A model generated the notes under the pieces. It did no database searches, was not told the DNA's origin, and worked only from the letters and a program-made list of their open reading frames with translations. Positions 60,801-64,000 of a stretch of 64,000 nucleotides of DNA are shown here, piece by piece. The stretch comes from Diospyros lotus (Eukaryota; Streptophyta; Magnoliopsida; Ericales; Ebenaceae). Location of the stretch: the NCBI RefSeq assembly GCF_014633365.1, contig NC_068339.1, positions 10,749,925-10,813,924 on the forward strand, given 5' to 3'. The first letter of the stretch is position 1, and each line of letters starts with the position of its first letter. The position numbers and the translations under genes are program-made.

Positions 60801-62133
60801 AAGATTCAGTTCAGAATGCTAGGTAAAGCACAAGGACTACCGTTGTAACAAACCTGTGAACTTGGTGGAAGCTACAGCCGTAAGAAGCACCTTCAACACT
60901 TGCAAAACAGTACTGCATGCCATATAACCTAAGAAGTTACATAAGGAAAACCTAGATATGTACTTATTAAAAAATAGGAAGCCCTAGACCATCAAAAAGA
61001 GGAAATGTGAGACATGTTAACTAGCAAATATTTTCAGGCAGGCAGAGGCACAAACCTATCCGGTGATGAATTATCCACACAACTACAGACCATGTTCAAA
61101 ATGTCCGTAAATAGCGGCGCATTTCTACCACCATCTAGACCAGGATCACCCTCTAAATGATCATATGCTATCAGTTTCTGTGTTCATAGAATTTGATTAG
61201 CATAAGTTAGAAAAACCGTGAACTTGATACACGCATTGTAAGTACCAAAACATTGTTGGTGCAGAATTTCATCCCAGTAAAGTTTGGAAATTCTACAAAA
61301 ACACCAATTTTCATCATGCCAAAAGTAAGGATAAAAAAGCCGTTAACTCACAGACATAACTTCTCAAATTCAAGTAACAACTATCAACATAAGCACATAC
61401 ATGCAGACAATCCAATGCAAGCTCAAAGACTTTTGAATTCTTGGTATCAAATGCAAGTCGGAGTGGATTTAAAACAAGATCAGCCTGATCTCCTTCCAAA
61501 GAATGTCCAGCATTTGCTAAGGCAGTTGCAATAGTTTCCCTTCCTCCTGTCGGCTTGTTAGTCTGTTCCACCTCATCACCATTCTGATCTGAATCCACTC
61601 CACTCTTTGTAACTCCAGCATCAGTTCCAGGCAAACTACAGGAACAGTGAACATAAGAAATGGAAAGTGTATCTGATTAGAGATGGCTTCAGGAAACAAC
61701 TATAAAACTAGCATCAATCAACTTATGCATACAGTTAGAGCAAATCTAAGGCAGTTGATTGACTCCATCTGAACATGAATCTGATCAGATGCAACAATAT
61801 AAGAATTATATTTTATAACAATACATGAAGTGCAGAGAGCACAACTCCCACTAACCAACAATAATGCATTCAAAAAAATAGAAAAGAACACACATAGGGA
61901 TATGGACGACAGAAATCATAATATTCCCGAGTCATACCAGCCAAGATATTCTAACAGATGCTCCAAACAGAAGGGGAAGGAGGGATTGATTGTGGATAGT
62001 GTTTTGCACAAAGAGATAAAATGTGGCAAATTGTGAAATTTGTACATGGGGGTTCACCTCTGTTCTCCGGTCAAAGTTGGCACTTGAATTGCCTCGCTGG
62101 AAACAGATTGCTGGTTGACCTCTTTTGTACTAT
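32280..62133 (-). CDS. BIG5: BIG5/MIN7/BEN1-type ARF-GEF (brefeldin A-inhibited guanine nucleotide-exchange protein 5), 5' end missing
   Basis: A large SEC7 exchange factor that loads GTP on ARF GTPases for trans-Golgi/early-endosome traffic. Modelled exons, 5' to 3': 62133-62058, 61635-61401, 61177-61056, 60912-60854, 57686-57629, 57541-57457, 57351-57142, 55626-55568, 55382-55313, 55233-55165, 54069-53947, 53847-53794, 53623-53535, 53037-52941, 52848-52750, 52637-52440, 52251-52141, 52072-51888, 50495-49869, 49585-49168, 47361-47122, 47042-46919, 46795-46647, 43292-42936, 41118-40952, 40885-40602, 40465-40287, 36307-36188, 35495-35359, 35237-34907, 32997-32902, 32342-32280. All introns are GT-AG; the 5,291 bases keep one frame to the TAG (about 1,762 residues). 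Homology to Arabidopsis BIG5 is strong throughout, including [16 protein letters not shown] and the end [13 protein letters not shown]. The first modelled exon begins two bases into a codon, so a short upstream exon (about 35 codons expected) lies elsewhere, probably past 64,000. Confidence 0.95.
33155..33190. repeat. Poly(C)-poly(A) tract in BIG5 intron
   Basis: About 18 C followed, after CAAAT-like bases, by a run of A. Confidence 0.85.
33232..33745 (+). mobile_element. Tourist/Harbinger-like MITE, copy 1 (BIG5 intron)
   Basis: 514 bp bounded by TAA at 33,229-33,231 and 33,746-33,748. Left end GGTTGCGTTCTCTTTG; right end reverse complement GGGTGCGTTCTCTTTG. A subterminal hairpin lies at 33,358-33,386 (CAAAACAAC/GTTGTTTTG). 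The words GAGAACGCG and CGCGTTCTC recur inside. Same TIR family as the 9,320-12,608 element. No coding capacity. Confidence 0.85.
33749..34267 (-). mobile_element. Tourist/Harbinger-like MITE, copy 2, inverted (BIG5 intron)
   Basis: 519 bp, the reverse-complement relative of the copy at 33,232-33,745. It begins right after the TAA at 33,746-33,748 and is followed by TAA at 34,268-34,270. Its outer end GAACGCAACC mirrors the start of copy 1. The two lie head-to-head and share the middle TAA, so the second likely inserted into the target duplication of the first. Confidence 0.85.
36739..36800. repeat. T-rich then G-rich tract in BIG5 intron
   Basis: Runs of T followed by GGGGGG, GGGG, GGG and GGGGGG separated by short loops; a second candidate G-quadruplex on the plus strand (antisense of BIG5). 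Confidence 0.8.
37885..39140 (-). pseudogene. LINE ORF2 remnant with 3' tail (BIG5 intron)
   Basis: The minus strand encodes, in broken frames, [31 protein letters not shown] (about 38,950), [25 protein letters not shown] (about 38,680), then the LFMAQNVGQ and RPSLF region (38,330) and a C-terminal KSTIHAGYS followed by a (GTT)n-type tail at about 37,890-37,910. The catalytic FADD box reads FTND. Same family as the copies at 18.0-19.4, 45.3-46.3 and 48.3-48.5 kb. It is inserted in the sense direction of BIG5. Confidence 0.85.
39150..39720. other. Unidentified segment open on both strands (BIG5 intron)
   Basis: On the minus strand a frame reads [19 protein letters not shown] and [20 protein letters not shown]; on the plus strand 39,343-39,720 reads [20 protein letters not shown]. 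Both look protein-like, but I recognise neither. No splice context joins it to BIG5. It may be a gene fragment carried in by a transposon. Confidence 0.3.
40561..40618 (-). other. BIG5: Duplicated 5' splice-site region in BIG5
   Basis: The 17-base word ACTAACCTTCAGAATCC occurs at 40,561 and 40,596, 35 bases apart. The second copy contains the donor used by exon 40,885-40,602 (GAAG|GTTAGT on the minus strand). The first repeats the same donor context inside the intron. Confidence 0.8.
42081..42248. repeat. 84-bp tandem duplication (BIG5 intron)
   Basis: TCTAAGAGTAATACTTTC starts at 42,081 and again at 42,165. The two 84-bp units are nearly identical and contain GGGGCAGGGGGGAAG. Because 84 is a multiple of three, an artefactual open frame with two 28-residue repeats crosses it. 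Confidence 0.9.
42614..42655. repeat. Poly(C)-poly(A) tract (BIG5 intron)
   Basis: About 25 C followed by about 17 A. Confidence 0.9.
43700..45300 (+). mobile_element. LTR-like sequence, possibly copia/Sirevirus (BIG5 intron)
   Basis: The segment is rich in CAGGTGA, GATCAGG and CATCAATC words and ends with CTTAATTCACCCCCTCTCTTG just before 45,290. An AATTCACCCCC end is what I associate with some plant copia LTRs. It abuts a LINE remnant whose reading frame breaks off at about 45,300, as if the LTR had inserted there. Left boundary and target duplication not found. Confidence 0.35.
45300..46260 (-). pseudogene. Two LINE fragments in tandem (BIG5 intron)
   Basis: 46,260-46,182 (minus) is a LINE 3' end: GGGATAAAGGCTGGATATG followed by (GTT)n. 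Next, 46,085-45,300 (minus) encodes reverse-transcriptase pieces [26 protein letters not shown] (about 46,020) and [14 protein letters not shown] (about 45,770), then the region before the C-terminus (RVDRME-like, 45,400). The second copy is cut off at about 45,300 by LTR-like sequence. Frames are broken. Confidence 0.75.
46808..46834. repeat. Poly(T)-poly(G) tract next to a BIG5 exon
   Basis: About 14 T then 13 G. On the minus strand this is poly(C)-poly(A), lying 13 bases before the 3' acceptor of exon 46,795-46,647, so it takes the place of the usual polypyrimidine tract. Confidence 0.85.
48300..48545 (+). pseudogene. LINE 3'-end fragment (BIG5 intron)
   Basis: The plus strand encodes [31 protein letters not shown], stop, [11 protein letters not shown] and then a GTTGTTGC tail near 48,535. 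This is the extreme C-terminus of the same LINE family, 5'-truncated, antisense to BIG5. Confidence 0.75.
49811..49830. repeat. (GA)n microsatellite (BIG5 intron)
   Basis: Ten GA units. Confidence 0.9.
50270..52251 (-). other. BIG5: SEC7 domain-coding part of BIG5
   Basis: Encoded by exons 52251-52141, 52072-51888 and the start of 50495-49869. It begins [15 protein letters not shown] and ends near [11 protein letters not shown]. The catalytic glutamic finger is the Glu of [12 protein letters not shown] (codon 51,929-51,931, residue 652 of the modelled part), which displaces Mg-GDP from ARF. The [14 protein letters not shown] helix that forms the ARF-binding groove is intact. All features point to an active exchange domain. 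Confidence 0.95.
51799..51849. repeat. (AT)n(AC)n compound microsatellite (BIG5 intron)
   Basis: About twelve AT then fourteen AC units, 40 bases downstream of the SEC7 exon donor at 51,888. Confidence 0.95.
54070..55164. other. BIG5 intron, nothing identified
   Basis: AT-rich intron without recognisable repeats or open frames of note. Confidence 0.5.
55690..57000. mobile_element. Putative transposon with GGC-rich palindromic ends (BIG5 intron)
   Basis: The left end (CAAAGGCGAAGGCCTTGC, then GGCACTAAGGC) and the right end (GGCACCTAGTGCCTCAAG, GGGCACCTTTGGCC) are loosely inverted and rich in GGC/GCC words. Ends of this kind mark a common class of non-autonomous plant elements. It holds the Tourist MITE at 56,649-56,879. 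Exact boundaries not resolved. Confidence 0.4.
56649..56879. mobile_element. Tourist-like MITE, 231 bp (BIG5 intron)
   Basis: Left GGGTGTGTTTGAT and reverse-complemented right GGGTGCGTTTGAT form the TIR. TTA flanks both sides (56,646-56,648 and 56,880-56,882). Subterminal GGAATTCCA-type words are palindromic. Typical PIF/Harbinger MITE. Confidence 0.9.
59081..59308. repeat. 228-bp inverted-repeat segment, start of a gypsy 3' LTR or a small MITE
   Basis: About 50 bases at the left (GTTGATGTGGAGCCACATCA, then AAATTTTAATTATTCTAATT) recur in inverted orientation ending at 59,308. On the minus strand a purine-rich stretch (GGTGGAGGGGG, 59,308-59,320) directly precedes it, as a polypurine tract precedes a 3' LTR. 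The gypsy integrase remnant lies just upstream in that direction. Confidence 0.6.
59362..60300 (-). pseudogene. Ty3/gypsy integrase remnant (BIG5 intron)
   Basis: The minus strand encodes, in shifting frames, a zinc-finger-like start (60,290), [22 protein letters not shown] and [18 protein letters not shown] (about 60,030-59,900), [13 protein letters not shown] (59,780), a KHSAVG block, DLIHLHKMP (59,660) and the C-terminal [19 protein letters not shown] with FTVADLYQY (59,530-59,370). The order matches a gypsy integrase core and C-terminus. Stops and frameshifts show it is dead. It sits in the BIG5 sense direction. Confidence 0.8.
60463..60491 (+). repeat. G-rich tract, potential G-quadruplex (BIG5 intron)
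   Basis: GGG, GGG, GGGGG, GGGGGG and GGG runs with one- or two-base loops. Confidence 0.8.
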
Positions 62134-64000
62134 CTGAATGCACATGGGGGAAAAAACATGAAAGAAAGATAGGCAGTAAGTTCAAAATATAATCCTCTAA
62201 AAGAATGAAAAATGTTAAACTTTTCAAAAGCCTCATGCACCACAGCTTGGAAGCTTCATTTCAGAACAGATAGGACATAAATAGATTGACTACTCCAATA
62301 ATAACCACCATATACAACCAAATGTCCAACCCCCTCAAGATGGCCCACATCCTCCTCTATGTTTAATCAGTGCAAGAATATCCAAACAATAAAAATCCTT
62401 AAAAAAGCATTTAAAGAAGGGAAGGACAGGGATCATATGACTCTAATAGTCTAATTAAATTAAGCTTCACAAAACTCAACATCCAAGGCAAATATGGAGT
62501 AAATATCTCTCATCTAATATGGAGGATAGATACAGATATAGAATAGACCAATATGACAAATTCTTAAAATCCAGGGCACTAATATGTTAGTATAAATGTA
62601 TGTCACTGATACATGTATGCCATTCAAATTGATAAGCAATTTCATAACACAGTTGTTATCACTAGGCTTCACTGGTTTAGATTTCTTTAAAAGAAATTAA
62701 GCCTCACAACACTTACTCACTCACGGATTTAAACTTAAGAACAGAATTAATGAAATCAACAGAAACAATTGAACAGAACAGTAAAAGAAACGCAAACCAC
62801 ACAATAGAAACAGATCTTTATCCTGGTTCAGATTATCCAATATGGATAACCCTACATCCAGCCTTCAAACACCCGAGAGCAGTCTTGATTTATCCAGAAA
62901 TCGATCAGTACAGCAGTCCCTCCTTAGCCAAGTACATACACTCTATTGTCTCCCAAGATTACAAAGCGCTATCGATTATCTAGCCTTTCCTCTCAGAAAA
63001 TACACATGCACACGACAGAATTTCATACCCATAAATGCCTCCCTTTGCCTTCTATTTATAATAGAAGGCGGATATCCCAATGAAGACTTTAGATAATTAC
63101 AGTTTAACCCCATAACTTTCACTAATTTCACATGGGATACAATTTCCTATCTAAATCTTCAATAGTCACTTATGTGAACTGCCTTCACTGATGTTCTAGG
63201 ACTGACTTTATCCTATACTCGAGACAACAACATAGCACAATCTTTTGCCCCAATCAGTTCATCTTAAAATGAAAATACTAAATAGGACAGGTTAAGGTTA
63301 TATTATGTAAAAATGAATTTGGAGCAGATTCGGCTGTCTTATCCCAATTGTTCTTCTCTGTCATATTTCTATGGTACAAAAATGATGCCACATCTCAATT
63401 TTAATATTAATAAGATAATTGATATCCAAAAGTATCTATTATGCATTTATAAAACTAATTATTTTTCAAATTATGGATGCGTTTAAAGCAAGCAGATGCT
63501 ATCCATAATTATTCAAGAAGTAACCAGTATAAATACAATGCAGGTAACTTCCTGCTACCATTAGCAATTTTTCACAGCTTACTAGTAATTAAGAAGCATC
63601 CATGCTTCACATCTTAGTAGTAATTTTTCATCTGTAACATTAAAAACATCATCTCCTCCAAGAGCTATAAGTCATTTTTTCAGAGTTAAAGTGTAACCAC
63701 CACCCTAACCTGGAGTCATTAAGGTGACCTTTCTAAGAAGGTAAACTCAATTCTCCTCTCGACCCACATAGAGGTGAGTTCATGGCCCTATTGTTGCTCT
63801 CTATCTTAGTCCAGGTCATGTCCCTAGGTCCTTTACAAATAGTACTTTTTAAGGATAACTATTCTCCTTGTTCGGAATATTGTGTGCTTCAAGACATCCA
63901 GGGACAGTGATTGCAGATTGATTGGTCTCTGAAGAATCAAGACAACTGGAGCGAGCGGACTGACAGCGACCAGGGGCATTCTTTCTCACTCGCCTCCCTC
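62134..64000. other. BIG5 upstream intron with LTR-like debris; no first exon found
   Basis: The segment about 62,800-63,250 contains CCTACATCC, a CTATTTATAATAG TATA-like motif at 63,052, and other words reminiscent of copia LTRs. At the far end (63,880-64,000) a minus-strand frame reads ARSSCLDSSETNQSAITVPG. It is open but not recognisable as BIG5. I could not find the short N-terminal BIG5 exon here. Confidence 0.4.

Noticed and set aside
1..64000. CRISPR array, prokaryotic operon or rRNA/tRNA gene
   Set aside because: No regularly spaced identical repeats with unique spacers, no rRNA-like blocks and no cloverleaf with A/B boxes were seen; the window is plant nuclear DNA.

Overview
The window looks like nuclear DNA of a flowering plant, probably a eudicot. 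It is AT-rich, has spliced GT-AG genes, and carries plant LTR, LINE, hAT-like and Harbinger-like repeats. Two genes can be modelled securely, both on the minus strand: a GPI-anchored beta-1,3-glucanase (24,202-26,360, three exons, 496 residues) and a very long ARF guanine-nucleotide exchange factor of the BIG5/MIN7/BEN1 type (32,280 to at least 62,133; 32 exons seen, first coding exon not found and probably beyond 64,000). A third minus-strand gene only starts in the window: a signal-peptide N-terminus at 1-139 that resembles a pectinesterase/pectinesterase-inhibitor protein.

Layout. 1-139 is the start of the pectinesterase-like gene. 140-5,450 holds no recognisable gene, only microsatellites, a G-rich tract and AT-rich spacer. 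5,470-9,300 holds degenerate tandem repeats and a truncated Ty3/gypsy-type LTR. 9,320-12,608 is a Harbinger-like terminal-inverted-repeat (TIR) element (TAA target duplication) interrupted by a 2.3-kb solo LTR with its own 5-bp target duplication. 12,612-24,200 is transposon debris: LINE remnants, a broken galacturonosyltransferase-like (GATL) pseudogene split by a 624-bp insertion, a MITE inside another TIR element, and an LTR fragment. The glucanase gene follows. 26,900-30,571 holds two related TIR/fold-back elements and a 1.57-kb non-autonomous hAT-like element with a perfect 8-bp target duplication.

From 32,280 onward the window is essentially one gene, BIG5. Its exons are short and regular: every splice junction is GT-AG and the reading phase closes from the first modelled exon to the stop. 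Its introns have swollen with LINE remnants in both orientations, a head-to-head pair of MITEs forming a 1-kb palindrome, a gypsy integrase fragment, LTR-like sequence and a Tourist MITE.

The genes do not form an operon or an obvious cluster. Glucanase and pectinesterase both act on the cell wall or plasmodesmata, and BIG5 acts in endomembrane traffic, but nothing here shows a link. I found no convincing undescribed biological system. The most novel material is the transposon biology: the fold-back family with a central TATCGCGA-containing palindrome, the inverted MITE pair sharing one TAA, and the cleanly dated nested insertions.
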